This document shows, one piece after another, positions 36,101 through 48,229 of a DNA stretch of 64,000 bases (position 1 is its first letter; the number at the start of each line of letters is the position of its first letter). The notes beneath the pieces were generated by a model. The model was not told the DNA's origin. It did not search any database and was given only the letters and a program-made list of their open reading frames with translations. The translations under genes and the position numbers were made by a program. Source of the stretch: Nephrocerus scutellatus (lineage: Eukaryota; Arthropoda; Insecta; Diptera; Pipunculidae). The stretch covers positions 116,776,930 to 116,840,929 of the forward strand of contig OX352762.1 of the NCBI GenBank assembly GCA_947095585.1, read 5' to 3'.

Positions 36101-39100
36101 CACAAAATACAATCACAGGTCTACCAAGACGGTCAACGCCACTCTGATAAAGGCAACCGATTCCAGAAATTTCATTGAGATCCTCTGTTTGGGCACGATA
36201 CAAAAGGCGTTCATATCTGAAAGATATAAATAAATAAAACGTTAAAAGGATAACAAATTGGTTTAAGTTTAAGTTAGATAAGGTATAATTTTGAAATCCC
36301 AAAAGTTTTTTGTTCGTATTGGTTGGGGCAAACATTATAACACAAAGTCAGTTTAAAGCCGGCTACTGACCACATTGTACAATGAACAGAATGAACAGAA
36401 ACCGATAGCTTTAGATGGCCGTGCCCCAAATATAAAAATTCTGGAAAACATTACAAAAAAATGATATGGAATCCACTTGACTTCTCTGTACGATCCCTTC
36501 CAAAATAGGACAGTTCGTGTTTTCTTTGAATACCAGGCAATTGTGTTATATATGGAGGCTTCGGGATATTGGAAATAGGGACATGTAAAAATTTCGATCA
36601 TCAACATATTTGGCTCTACAACCGGAGTCCGGTCCTGGCCTCCCGCTAAAAATCTCTCCATCGGTTCCGATTTTGAGCCGATGTCATCCAGTTTTGCATC
36701 TCTAGCCTCTGGGCGTCCTGGTGTACGCCATCCTTTCAGCGTAGGCTTGGCCGACCTCGCTGTCGTGTTCCATAAATCCTACCGCAAAGGACTTTCCGAG
36801 CAGGTTCCTCTTCGCTCATGCGATCTAGGTGTCCTGCCCCCCGGAGCCTAATTCTCTTCACGATGTCGACATCGCGGTAACGCTCGTAGCTCTCATCATT
36901 ATATAGTCTCCGGAATCGTCCTTCTTTACATACCGGGCCAACAATTCTCCGTTACACTTTTCTCTCAAACGCGGCTAAGAGATGGGGCTATCCTGTCTTG
37001 AAGAATAGAGGAGAAAATCTTATACGCGTTACTCAACAACATTATAACACGATAATTGCTGCACATTGTGATAACTCCTTTCTTATGTATGGGACACAGA
37101 ATGCCTCTTCGCCAGTCTTCTGGTATCGCTACTTCCTTCCATACTTGCACTAATAGTTCATGAATTGCTTGGTGTATTGTGGGACTACTATCTTAATTAG
37201 TTCCGCTGGGATCCCACCTGATCCCGTGAGAGAAGATACCCAGGTGGCTTTGTGGATAATTTTACGCGGAAACCTTGTACTCGCAACGACCAAATTATTG
37301 CTTGCTGCTATCTCTATGACTCGTTGTCCATTTTTATTAGTTTTCTAGTGTAAGCTATGGGTGCCAATGTAATAACATTCGGCGCGACAGACCATTGCGG
37401 TCCAAGGCCTAGCTTCTCGCGACCATTTGTGTTGCGCAATTATATTTTTGGACACAAATGGAAGGGACCTACAACTTAAGGCCGGCTCCGAACGGCGAAT
37501 TGAGAAGCTTTCCGTGACAAGTTATTACTCTCGGAACGTTTCTGACCCATTCGCAAGGGGTGGGACACCGTTAAAAATACTTTTGCTGTTACTGGGATTC
37601 AAACCACGAACCTCCTGCTTCCACTGAGCCACGGCGCCAACATGTGTACCAATGTACCGCCTGAATACTGGCTTGGCTCCCTACCTATTTTAGCATTAAT
37701 ATCCCCTATAATGATTTTTACATCATACTGATGGCAGGCATGTAGTTCCCGTTCGACTGATTCAACGAATTTTTCTTTTTCATCATCTGGGGAATCCTCT
37801 GTAGGTACGTTAACGTTTATGAGGCTTATGTTTTTATGTCCCGCACGCGAAGGGGCATAGCCATTAATTTATTGCATTAAAGCCGATAACGCTGGGTTTC
37901 ATTCTTTTGCTGAATAGAAACCCCACCCCGAGCACATGATGTCTTGGATGACAGCTGTTACATACGAGTACATATGTCATATTCTGATTTTTGTAAGACA
38001 CCTCCTGGACATGAACCACAGTTTTTTTCGTATTTTTTTCCTCTCACTGCCCTATAACAGGAGAACGATCATTTTATGACAACTCAAAATTTTCTGCTTC
38101 TAATCTAGTGACCCGCAGTGTATTTAACTTTTCTGGAAAACAATATTTTTTCAATTTTTTTATGGTTGCCCCTTGGCCAAGTAGTCCGACCCATTCACAG
38201 TTCGTATTTTCTTGGAATACCAAGAAATAAAGTTCATACAGCCAAATATACTCGTATACCTATTACATGTATGTGTTTTATTTATATTTATTTGGTTTTT
38301 TTGCAATTACTGTGCAATAGCGTTCGTAATTTTTACTATACTATCCGTGTTTACATCGTAGATGTCCTTGCCTATTCTCCAGCGAAATTGTGTAATTCCA
38401 CGAACTATTAGATATGAAAAATTAATGCTCCCCCACGTCACGCTCACGTCAGCGTCACTAAACACCAGATCATGATACATGATAGCTAACTATTCAAGGA
38501 CATTTATGGCAAATAAAATATTGAAAATAGCCGTAAGCTATTTTTGAATCAAGTTGTAGTATTTCCCATCCCATTTATCAAGAGTACTACGTGCAGAGAA
38601 AAATAATTCCAAAAAATATTTTTCTAAAATTAGAATCATTTCCTAGTTACACTAACAAAATGTACAGAAAGCTCATTGCAGTGCCATATCAATGTATAGG
38701 AATATCTGATTGAGAGGGATATGTGTAGATAGGACAATATTGATGTGCACAACCCGCAATTGACGCAGTACCAGTATTTATCTATTAATAGAAAAAGTAC
38801 AACTATTTCAATTGTACATCATCGTATATTGTTGATGAGTTTCTGGTAAGCAACGAGGGAATACAAACAAATGGAAAATATCAATCAGAATAGGGGAAAA
38901 AACAGTGCACAGATACATTTGCTGAATGCTCTTTTTGCTTTAATTAAATAAAGAAAACTCTCTGCAAATGTTCACAAGGACTTATCAGTTAGTACGATGG
39001 CATGCTGAGGTTTTGAGTGCATGATAACAGTAGTTGATGTAGTTTGTAATGCATTCGAAATGTCATCAAAACTCAAGCTTACTTTGAGTTTTTCTTAGAT

Positions 39101-42100
39101 ATTTTGTTAAGTCACAATTTCAGAAGCAAAGTTTTAAAGAAATTCTCTCGCGTGGAAACTAATAAAAAAAATATTTTAGAAAGACTCTGCATAAAAAACA
39201 AAAAAAAATGGCTAAGGATCAATTCTACGAAGATAAATATTACGACGGCGTGATGATTGACTCCAATGTAAAAATATAATGCAGTGAAGAGCGTCACGGG
39301 TCTAAAGTAAAGTATGGCGAACGCTTGCGGCGTGCACTATATCCGCCTCTTGTTGTAATAATAATAGTATTCGGCGCTACAGACCGTTATGGTCTAGGGC
39401 CTAGCTTCTCGCGATCATTCTTGCTGCACGTGTTATATGTTTTTCCCCATGAAAGGGACCTACGAAATAAAGCGTTATCCGAAAGGAGAGAGACCCTTTT
39501 TCATGCCAGTTATTACTCTCTGACAATTGTCAGACTCTCGCGAAAGTTGGGGTTGTGGTCCATGGCCTAGCTTCTCGCCACCATTCGTGCTGTGCGTGTT
39601 GTACTTTTTGTACGTGACAACGTCTCACTACAAGGTTAAAGGGGGTACATGTTCAAAAAGTAAAATGTTAAATGTCACGCTGCTAAGTGAGAGACAGTTG
39701 GGAGACACTGTTAAGTGAGACACTATTAAATGTCACTATTTTGGGAACTAAGCCCTTTCTCAAGCGATTCGCATGATATTCGGTATGTAGGACTAAGATG
39801 CGACTATAAGACTTGTTCCTATGGAAATTCAGTGATCTGGCCAATAGGGTCTGGAATTTTGTGAACCAAGCATTAATTAGTGTTACTCGCTTCATTTCAT
39901 GTCTAGTAGTAGTGATATTATAGTCTCTTTTCGTTTTCTATCGGTGCACTACTCTGCTCTTTCTATTACCATTGCATAAAGTGATACAGTTACAAAAAAA
40001 GGCATATAATCTGTAACAAGTGACAGTGGGCTCAGCACAGAAAATCGGTGAAACAATAGATCATTTGTGGTGCCCAGAGATGGTCACGGGGACTATTTTT
40101 CATTAAGATGACATCTATAAACGGGTAGAAGACTGAATTAATCTTTAAGATATCGATATCGATAGGACACCGTGAAGAAAATTTAGACATAAGTCCGAAA
40201 GAAGTGGAACACTGCGGATCAACCCACCAATACAGCCGGAATAAGGGCCATACATCGGGATAATTGGGAATTGGGAATAAACTTTGCCTAGAGGCTCGAA
40301 TAAAGTTAATAACGCTTTTCATTTGGTACACCCGCTTCTAAGACGACGAAATGGACTGTCCAACAACACCAGACTACTCCTTTTCAAGTTCATCAGGAAC
40401 GTGATAATCTATGGCTATCCCACCCATATGGTTCACGGTTTGATCAATAATGATGATGAACTATTTGAAAGGAAGGTACTTAGAATCGATGGTGCCAAAT
40501 AGCTACAAGTTGGTCTCGAGTACAAGAATTTACCGCCCAAATGCTATGGAAATTCGTTGACGAGTTGGAAACACTTAAGTCCGCAGAAGCAAGAACTGAG
40601 AATCGACAATCAACATTACTGAGAATCGAGGAAATCGAAACAAGCTACCAGTATATACACATCAGATAATTCACTGACGGTAGATTTAATTTTTAATAAT
40701 AGAAAACGTCTCCTTCTACGAGAAGGCCAACAATCAACATTACAGAGGCTGAAGATCCTTTCTATTTTCATTTTTATTTTATTTTAAAATTATTGTTTAA
40801 AATTAAATTCCTTTAAATATAAACATGTAATAGATTGTGCAGTCAAAAATATTGTTTAATAATAAGCAATACAAAAATATTAAAACAATGTAAATACGTC
40901 GGGCGCCTATTGTTAAGCTGACACATATTAGTATTAGTTATAAGTTTAGTTTTAAGTCAAAATTGAAAATTATTTAAATAAATAATAAAATCGGTTTGAA
41001 TAAAACTCGGATTTTAGATTAGATTTTGGATTAAAAATTGATCACAAGATTTGGTGGCACACAAACTAATGTCGTGTTTTTTTTTTTTTTTAATTTTTTT
41101 TTTTTAAGTTTTTCGTTTATTCCAAAAAACCAATCTACGGTAGATCTGATTTCCCCTCTAACAGATCTTGATATTTTGGGAGATTTACCCCTCTTTTCAT
41201 TAATTGCAACAACAGCACATTCAACAAAACAATGTAAACAAAATATTCTGGGCTTTCGTGTTCGTTTTTTCGAGAAAAAATCTCAGCTCGAGCGCAGATT
41301 TCAAAAACAAAAAAAAAACTACATAACTAACTAATAGCACTTCCGATTTTCTGATTAGAGTTAAAGATTTCTCTCTCGTGGTTTTGGTTTGACGTTCTAT
41401 TTGCAAACCCGGGGTACGGTTTGATTTTGCGTTTTATTTGCAAAGTTATGTAACCGACACTGTAACTTTGCTAGGTTTCGTTTACTCAGCAAGCAGACTA
41501 ACTTCCCAGTATGTTGTTTTTGTCAAATTGGGTTTTGTTTTGGAGTGCTATTTGCAAAGCATTCACCACGAAAACTTTGCCACTTTGACTTCTTACCCGT
41601 ATGTATAGTTTCGGGTAAGGTTTGAGCTAATTGAAAAAGGCACAACAAAACGGACATAGCGGACGCAAAGTTAATATAGCGAAAGAAAAAATATTTCCAA
41701 AGTAAATATGAAGGCTAATGTATCTCATTTCAATTCGAGCATATTCTTTTAATACAATTTACATAAATTGGATAATCCCATAAATACTTATAAAATCATC
41801 ATCATCATATTTGGCTCTACAACCGTGGTCCGGTCCTGGCCTCTCGCAAAAAGTCTCTCCACCGGTCCCGATTTCGAGCCGATTTCATCCAGTTTGGCTT
41901 ATAAAATACCATTTAGTTTTTTTAATCAATTGAACATTTAAACAAAAATCCAGCTGTTTAATTTTTTGTATTAGTATTTATAGTAAGTAGTTTAACGATT
42001 AATAACATATTGTATCTTCCAATATCACTAATGCGAACAGCAGAGATACAGAGACATACTAAAAATGCATTTCTATAGGTAGGCTTTGTTAAAATTTGTT

Positions 42101-45100
42101 TATTAAAATATTCCAAACATTTGTGTATTACACCTTTAAATATTACCTGGTTAAGTAAATGGTACTTTCGATAACACGTACAGCACATACACCAAATCAA
42201 CATTTCTGAGTACAGATACAGAGCAAATGTTTACATACAAATTCGCAAATTAACATTCAGCTATAAACTGCACCTAGGAGATTCACTTAGCGTTTTTATG
42301 TTTGAAAGGAAAACATGACTAATGAAAATTGATTCAAATTGGATTTTTCTAGATTTATTATATTAACCGCAAATGCATGAGATGTGAGAAAAAAAACGAG
42401 AAAAAACAAGCAACGACATAGTAGTATGATTAATAAAAATTAAAACTACATAAGTCTGATCAGGAAGAGTTTGCGGGTACGTTACGTTACGGTACGTTCT
42501 GTAAACTCGCTAAAACAGTACCTACATAATCGGCGCCGACACTGAAATAGAATATTTGTGTTTATCATGCGCCAAATTGTTGTATATCATTTCGTGTTTT
42601 TCTCAACTGTTCAGTCAGATAAGAAAACATCATGCGATTCGCCCCAATATCTAAATTATAAATTCATTAGTAAATCAGTCAGGAAATAACATCCAGGGAT
42701 TTGATTTCGCAATTTTATTTAAATAATTACTACTGTGCAATTAAATTATAGTTTTGTTGCCAAATACGTATATATTATTGCGTATTTTCTCTGAAAGTAG
42801 AAGTGGAACTAGAAAGTTTACTTCTGAAACACCTATTGCATGGGCATCAACAGTCAAATTTCATTCAAATTTAATGTAACGCCTACTCATTTTGTTAAAT
42901 GAAATGAGCCATTCAGTGAAACAAATAGAATCAATTTGTAATTGGTTATTTATAGTTTGTTTCTTCATTCAATTATTTATACCAAATTTCACTTTATAAT
43001 ATATTGGTTAGTAAGAAAATAACGAAACTTACAAGCTATTTAAGTATGTATACTTATATAAGTGACTAGATTAGTTGTCATTCTATTAAATAACTCGTAA
43101 GACAAATTTTGACGTATGCGTGTCCAAAATTAGAACATTAGTCCTTCATGTATGGAACAATGCCGCCACCTTGCGAGAAAATGCCTTAGAGCGTATTAGA
43201 ATATACATATGAATATACTTATATGGACATGCAAATTTAAATCCGGCGCTCTTGTTGGGACACCCTATATAAGCAATGATATCCTTAGTGACCGGCAGTA
43301 CGGATTTCGTGGGCAATGTTCTACTGGTTATTTGATGGCATATCTCACTGAACAGTAGAATCGGTCTTTAAATCAATTTGGTGAAAGCAAAGCTGTTGCA
43401 CTGGATATTTCGAAGGCATTTGACAGGATTTGGCCAAAATGCGTGCTTATGGAGTCGATGAAAATCTGCTTTATTGGATTAGAAGCTGTCTTTTCGGCCG
43501 TTCAATTCAAGTTGTCTTAGACGGTTTCAAGTCTGAAATACATCACTGGCGTTCCGCAGGGCTCTGGTTTGTCACCGATAAAATTTGTCATTTTTATTAA
43601 TAATTTCATGTCCATTACTTCTAATCCAATTCTTTTTTTTTTTGCTGACGACAGCACTTTCAGCTTAGCATATAATTAATTTTGAGGAACGTTGCTCCCC
43701 TTCTCTGTGGAACTCAATTACGTGTCATTATCCATGAACGGCACTTGCATAGAGGAAACTGAAAAAGTCGCAAATCTCGGTATGTGCGTTAACGACAAGC
43801 CACATCTTCACAGTCGCTAAAAATGCTGCGAAATGTTTAGGTTTCCTAACACGATGCAATAAATAATTCACTCCCTCTGATCTGGCTACTACCATTTATA
43901 AGGTATTTATTCGCCCCAAAATTGAGTACAATTCATATCAGGTCAGATGCGCCTAAGACTACCTTGCATCTGCTAGATAGAATACAAAAGCGAGCGTTAA
44001 AGCGTATCGGTGACAAAAACATTGCGAAGTCAACCGCAACCGCTTGAACACCGCAGTTTCCTGCTTGTCACTGTTTTATTGCTTCTTCCACCAGCGGTGC
44101 TCAAGAGAAATAGCCAGTTGCATACCATCTCTCCAGTTCAACCGCAATACTCGTGGCGCTCTAAATGCTCATCGGCTTACCCTTAAGCCAAAATTCTGGC
44201 GTAAAGTTAAGTTCAGATATTCACTCTTTAGCCGTACAACACGTATGTGGAATACTTTACCAACCTCGATATTTCCACTTTGCTACAATCCACAGGCATT
44301 CAAAACACAACCTCACAGATATTCCCCCTTTTCCCCTCGTGAACCTGAACCTGAGCGCCCTCGCTGTGCCAACCATATAGTTGCCAAGCATTATAAGGGT
44401 GCAAACCCCTTTAGACGTACGCAAATTATATAAAAAAATATCTTTTGATTGCCTAAACCCAATAAAGCCTACTAAAGTTAGTCAAGATCTTCAAACGTTG
44501 CAATTAAACTATAACGTTTAAGGAGCTAATATATAAAACCATGGACGTACCGAGTTCATATACAGATCCAAGGCTTAAAAGCTCTTGAACTCTCTAAGGA
44601 GAGTATTACCGATAATTGTTTGTTGGAAAATACAATTCCGAAGACAACGAACGCAAACATCAAAATTAGCTTTCCTGATAGGCGGCGCTGGGCTCTCCAA
44701 TTTAATTTAAAAGCCTTCATATCCGAGGAAAGAACTTGACCTTGGGAGAACTTCTGCAGAATGCTCTAAATAAGCTGGGCAGATCATTGTGGTCTAGGGG
44801 TAAACCCCCAAAAAACCGAACTTGTCCCGTTTACGTGAAAGTACAAAATCCCACTCGTCAACCCTCCGTCCATCAAGGGCACAAGCTTGACTTTCTCCGA
44901 TAAGGCCAGATATCTTGGTCTTATTCTGGATAGGAAGCTGAGGAACATACAAGAAAGAGTCCGTAAAGCCTAGTGGCACTCTTCTCAAGCTAAAAAGCAA
45001 TAGAAAGTAAATGGGGTCTTCAACCGCATATCACTCATTGGCTATACACAGCAGTAGTCAGACCTATTCTGCTATACGGTGTGGCCGTTTGGTGGACTGG

Positions 45101-46683
45101 TCGACCGCGACAAACTAAGCAGAGTTCAAAGATCAGCTTGTCTTTCGGCAGACAACTGGCTGCAAGCGCGGCTACTCGCCTCAGAGCAATCTCTCAGTGG
45201 AGCGTGAATGATTTCGGCCACTCTTCTATCCTGAATTCAGTCAGGACTCCACTTGTCAACTTAGACTACACCATTCCGCAGCTCCACTTCAACAAAAACT
45301 TCCAGGTTACCATCCCCTCCAAATCTTCTTGGGAGGAAGGTATCTACTTGAAAAATGAAGGAATTTACTTCTACACAGACAGCTGATGAAGGGGTTGTCG
45401 GAGGTGTCTTTTCAAAAATACTAAATCTAAGTTTCTCTTTCCGTCTTCCTGATCACTGTAGTGTTTTCCAAGCGGAAATCATGGCTATTAGGGAAGCCTT
45501 GTCTTGGCTGAAGAGTAATGTCATATCTGTTAAGAATATCCACATTTTCTCGGATAGCCAGGCTGCGCTAAAGTCCATGGAATCAGTCTCCACAAATTCC
45601 ATTCTGGCCCGGAATTGCCGATCGGCTCTTGAGGAGATGGCGGAGCATTTAAACATTCACCTGTGCTGGGTGCCGGGGCATAAAGACATTCCTGGTAATT
45701 GTATGGCTGATGAACTCGCCAAACATGGAACCACACTACCAAACAACCGAAAGAGGCCATAAACTCGTATACCTCGACTTAAAATCTCACGTAACACATT
45801 CTTCTGGACTTTTTTTTTATTAAATTCCTTATGGGGTTATCAGTTTGTATTTGAAAATGTTGTTCTTTGGTTTGATGTGTTTTTTCATTCGGTTAAAAAT
45901 TTCCTTTTCAATTGACTGACAAACTAATAACCTAACGTCGTAAGTGATTATATTAAAACTAACCCACCCTTGAAGCAGTATACATTTTAATTAAACTTAC
46001 ATTTTTTAAAAGGATTTTTTCTGTTTACTGTAATTAGACTTAAAAATGCAGCCTGACACGAACGACGAACCTCTTTCGAAGCGTATTTTGTAAAAATCAA
46101 CCTAATTGGATTGGATTTTGCCACCCTCACTTGAACAATGTACACTATATACTAGATTGCTCCAATTAACTCATGTCATCGAAATGACCTTGTCGTGGTA
46201 AATCCTCCTCCAATAGCTCGAAAGTAGGGGTAGAATGTTATCAGTTCAGGGAGAGGCACAGAACCATCACAGCACATGTCATCATCATGCTCGTGACATC
46301 ATTTTACATTCTCATCAGAAAAGTTAGTCACGATGGTGTGTGGAGCACACGCATTTCATATGAAAAAGCCACCCCCAAACCGAACTCAGCACTCAATGGA
46401 TTTACCGGTCGTTTGCCATTGTGCACGTCGTTCAATATCGAATAGAGGATAATCTGACAATCCTTAAATGTACTTAATATTCGTCACTTCCATTTTATTG
46501 GCATTTGCAATTTTTACAATTGTCACCCCCAAACCTACCTTTCCTCTGGCGTTTCGATTTGCTCATCCTCGATGGTATCCGCGATTGGGTCAGTTGTCTC
46601 CTCCATGGGGCTCGTGCCCAAATCGATGGACGTCATTCCTTCGATCATGGTCATTCCTGTTGGAGGTCCTCTGTCTGTAGAGA
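33173..46683 (-). CDS. Gdap2: GDAP2-like protein, SEC14/CRAL-TRIO half
   Basis: GDAP2 proteins pair an N-terminal macro domain with a C-terminal SEC14-like lipid-binding domain. Human loss causes a spinocerebellar ataxia. Six exons read in phase: about 46539-46683, 36063-36216, 35859-35998, 35715-35769, 33383-33526 and 33173-33318. Motifs in order are ETPEER joined to YERLLYRAQTEDL, then CLYQSGVDRLGRPVIVF, ALLYLIKLLDPIV, VIAYFHTLTS, PYKYKKNLKAFYIVHPTF, WWFTTFMAP and QLEIPAYITEYD. The joint across a 10.3-kb intron holds because the upstream exon ends two bases into a codon (AG) and the next supplies A. The start of the 46.5-kb exon is uncertain (acceptor near 46684, or an ATG at 46654). No macro-domain exon was found to the right. 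The C-terminus after EYD runs longer than in human. Confidence 0.88.
33590..35455 (+). mobile_element. RTE-B LINE, internally deleted copy in a Gdap2 intron
   Basis: Begins with endonuclease scraps (WNVRSLYKA, QLAEPCLN, then AIQEM-like frames near 33690-33770). After a deletion it resumes with RGGTGLRPLQPGVGE-type RT pieces and ILAYADDIDIVARNP, the catalytic YADD box, near 34690. The C-terminus is GRLRWAGHLAHMSEEHP to the stop near 35432, and the 3' end is ATGATGATGATGA. Stops occur throughout. Antisense to Gdap2, within its 2.2-kb intron (33527-35714). Confidence 0.85.
36601..38010 (-). mobile_element. RTE-B LINE copy carrying a SINE
   Basis: The 3' end is at about 36601 (CAACATATTTGGCTCTACAA). 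Reading left, the minus strand gives the GLRWAGHLDRMSEE-like end, RT pieces (YRVIMLLSNAYKIFSSILQD near 37070) and, beyond a SINE at 37371-37640, endonuclease pieces (NVPTEDSPDDEKE near 37790, VKIIIGDINAKIG near 37710). It lies inside the 10.3-kb Gdap2 intron, in the same orientation as the gene. Confidence 0.82.
37371..37640 (-). mobile_element. tRNA-derived SINE, near full length
   Basis: Read on the minus strand: a tRNA-like head with an A-box-like TGGCTCAGTGG and a B-box-like GGTTTGAATCC, then a unique body (CGTTCCGAGAGTAATAACTT, TTGTAGGTCCCTTCC), then GTCTGTCGCGCCGAATGTTA at the 3' end. Flanking near-identical 11-mers GTGCCAATGTA (37361) and GTACCAATGTA (37646) look like its target duplication. 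It has inserted into the RTE-B copy. Confidence 0.85.
39356..39615 (-). mobile_element. SINE copy, truncated, plus partial second copy
   Basis: 39356-39549 carries the 3' end (ATT run, CGGCGCTACAGACCGTTATG) and most of the body of the same SINE, without the tRNA head. A second partial 3' end (GTGGTCCATGGCCTAGCTTC) abuts it at 39550-39615. This is either a tandem insertion or a local duplication. Confidence 0.75.
40060..40740 (+). mobile_element. jockey-like LINE RT fragment
   Basis: Plus-strand frames give NNAFHLVHPLLRRRNGLS, then NTRLLLFKFIRNVIIYGYP, the usual block after the thumb of jockey RTs. Short and broken. Confidence 0.65.
41357..41660. repeat. unclassified dispersed repeat, copy 2
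   Basis: Partner of 27419-27645 in direct orientation. It is longer by an internal segment (about 41465-41560). No coding content. Confidence 0.7.
41800..41900 (-). mobile_element. RTE-B 3' end, 5'-truncated
   Basis: About 100 bp identical in layout to other RTE-B tails: ATCATCATCATATTTGGC, then CTACAACC and TCTCTCCACCGGTCCCG. This is a dead-on-arrival insertion. Confidence 0.85.
41901..43255. other. AT-rich intronic spacer
   Basis: Part of the long Gdap2 intron. No exon or clear element is seen. Confidence 0.4.
43260..44436 (+). mobile_element. family K LINE RT relic
   Basis: Frame pieces give QYGFR-like (DRQYGFRGQCS), then ESKAVALDISKAFDRIWPKC, YITGVPQGSGLSP, FFADDST and finally LSLFYCFFHQRCSREIASCI and RTTRMWNTLPTSIFP. 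These are the ordered RT motifs of a jockey-like LINE. The 3' tail GCATTATAAGGGTGCAAACC lies at 44389. Antisense to Gdap2. Confidence 0.85.
44455..44640 (+). mobile_element. RTE-B RT fragment
   Basis: AATAAAGCCTACTAAAGTTA and ATATATAAAACCATGGACGT match the RTE-B copy near 34945-35040. A short internal piece without ends. Confidence 0.65.
44690..45765 (+). mobile_element. LOA-like LINE: RT end plus RNase H
   Basis: RT thumb pieces (LYTAVVRPILLYGVAVWW near 45045-45100) lead to an RNase H domain still open for 130 codons (45355-45762): SVFQAEIMAIREALSWLKS, HIFSDSQAALKSMES and WVPGHKDIPGNCMADELAKH. The DSQAA and GN-ADELA catalytic blocks are present. The N-terminal YTDGS strand is shifted (FTSTQTA), so the domain is unlikely to be active. 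The best-preserved coding piece of any element here. Confidence 0.82.
45770..46538. other. intronic spacer just downstream of the Gdap2 46.5-kb exon
   Basis: AT-rich, no element recognised. It contains the donor GTAGGT at 46538-46533. Confidence 0.4.
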
Positions 46684-46699
46684 CTGTGCAAGTTGATAG

Positions 46700-48225
46700 C
46701 GCTGGTGGGTCGGACACCGTGGCACAACACTATTTATCCTGAATGGAAGTAATGCTTGCTGTCAGTCAATCAAAGCGCACAACAACACAATTGCAATTCA
46801 CAGCACAACACTAAAGTGTCGTCGACGGAAGGATTTATTGATTATTGTGTACGCTAAAGCAAATTTACACTCCTTCTCCTTTGGAGTCGCAGTGTGTGGT
46901 GTGGTATGGTGTGTATTCTATGAAATATCCTCAACCCGACTTAATTCATTTAAATTCCCACTATACCAACGATAGCGATATTTGAATAAATTTATATTTT
47001 TTATTAAACTCTTAAAAAGATTAATCGATTTTTTTATTCGGCTAAAAGCGGCGGCATTCTGACGATACAATTTTTACCACACGACTACGTAACACATTCA
47101 AAATTTTCAAACTAAAATATTTATTTTTTTTTCACTTCACTAATTCTCAAGCACTGCACAAAAATGTTTACAGCGAAAATGTAACAACAAAATAATAATT
47201 ATTAATTTATTAGTTGTTATATTTGCATTTTTCAAAAATTTCTTTTTTTTTTGTTGTGTTTTTCAATGAATCTCTTCTTGCTCTCTCGCGACGACGGCTT
47301 AGTTGACTAAGAAGAGCAAACGATACTTTTTGTGTGGGAGATGCTGGTTCTTCGAACTTGATTTGGCGAAATGCGTTGCTCGACTGAAATGGAAATTAAG
47401 ATCAAGATGCCTTGTGGCCGAGTGGGTGACTCGACTCAGCTTTTGCTATGTTTTGTGTCTGGTGCTGACACTGTGGACTGAAATGTGTAACGCGTAAAGT
47501 GTACTTTTGAAGTATGTATTTGTTTGGGGCTGCTTCTTGATTTATTGAATAGTTAGTTCAGTGTTTCCATCCTTAAGTTTTGTAATAATAACTTAATACT
47601 TTATTTTTTTATTTTATTTTATTTTTTGTTTTATTCTTAAAATCTAGATCGGTGTTTACAGTATTGTTAAATTTTGATGATAATACATATTATACCTTTT
47701 ATTTTGGAAAACTCAGTATAAAAAAATGTTCAAGCTTTTCCATTGATTAAGAAATGTAAGTAGACATATTACGGCAACTTAGTTAAGCATCCAATATTTA
47801 CGTAAAACTGGAGAAGAAAATGCCAAGAAATTCTTAAAATCAATCTATTACTTCGGTTCAAAATAACGGAAATAATAAAATTACTCAGAAAATAAAAATT
47901 AAGGTACCACACAAACATGTCTCCGCGACGTTTCTAGCAATATGGACCCTAAAAAGCAAAACCAACCCATAAAAATTAAATTTTATGTAAATACTCTAAT
48001 CGGAGATACACATGCGTACAAAGTTTGGATAAAATCGGACGAGATCCGAGGAATACCTATAACTTGATTGAGGTCACATTTTTTGCAACCGTTTTTCGCG
48101 ATTTATATCTTTACGAAATTTGTTACCCATAAAATTAAGGAGGAATTAAGAAAATACGTGGGAATTTTTCATTTTTCTGAATGAACTGCAAAAAAACATC
48201 GTTAATTCGTTAATTTCAAACTAAT
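46700..48225. other. spacer upstream of the visible Gdap2 exon
   Basis: No macro-domain coding exon is visible. A block at 47995-48040 belongs to the short repeat shared at four loci. A GC-richer patch at 47280-47470 could be a promoter or an old coding exon, but I cannot support either. Confidence 0.35.
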
Positions 48226-48229
48226 AAGC

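Noticed and set aside
41038..41334. 98-codon open frame rich in Phe
   Set aside because: Created by poly-T runs. No motif.
46535..46717. the 46.6-kb exon as a separate small gene
   Set aside because: The leftmost open codon is GTG, not ATG, and its donor phase fits the Gdap2 exon at 36216 exactly.
47397..47470. tRNA-like GTGGCCGAGTGG
   Set aside because: Looks like a Ser/Leu tRNA A-box, but no B-box GGTTCGAATCC and no acceptor-stem pairing follow.
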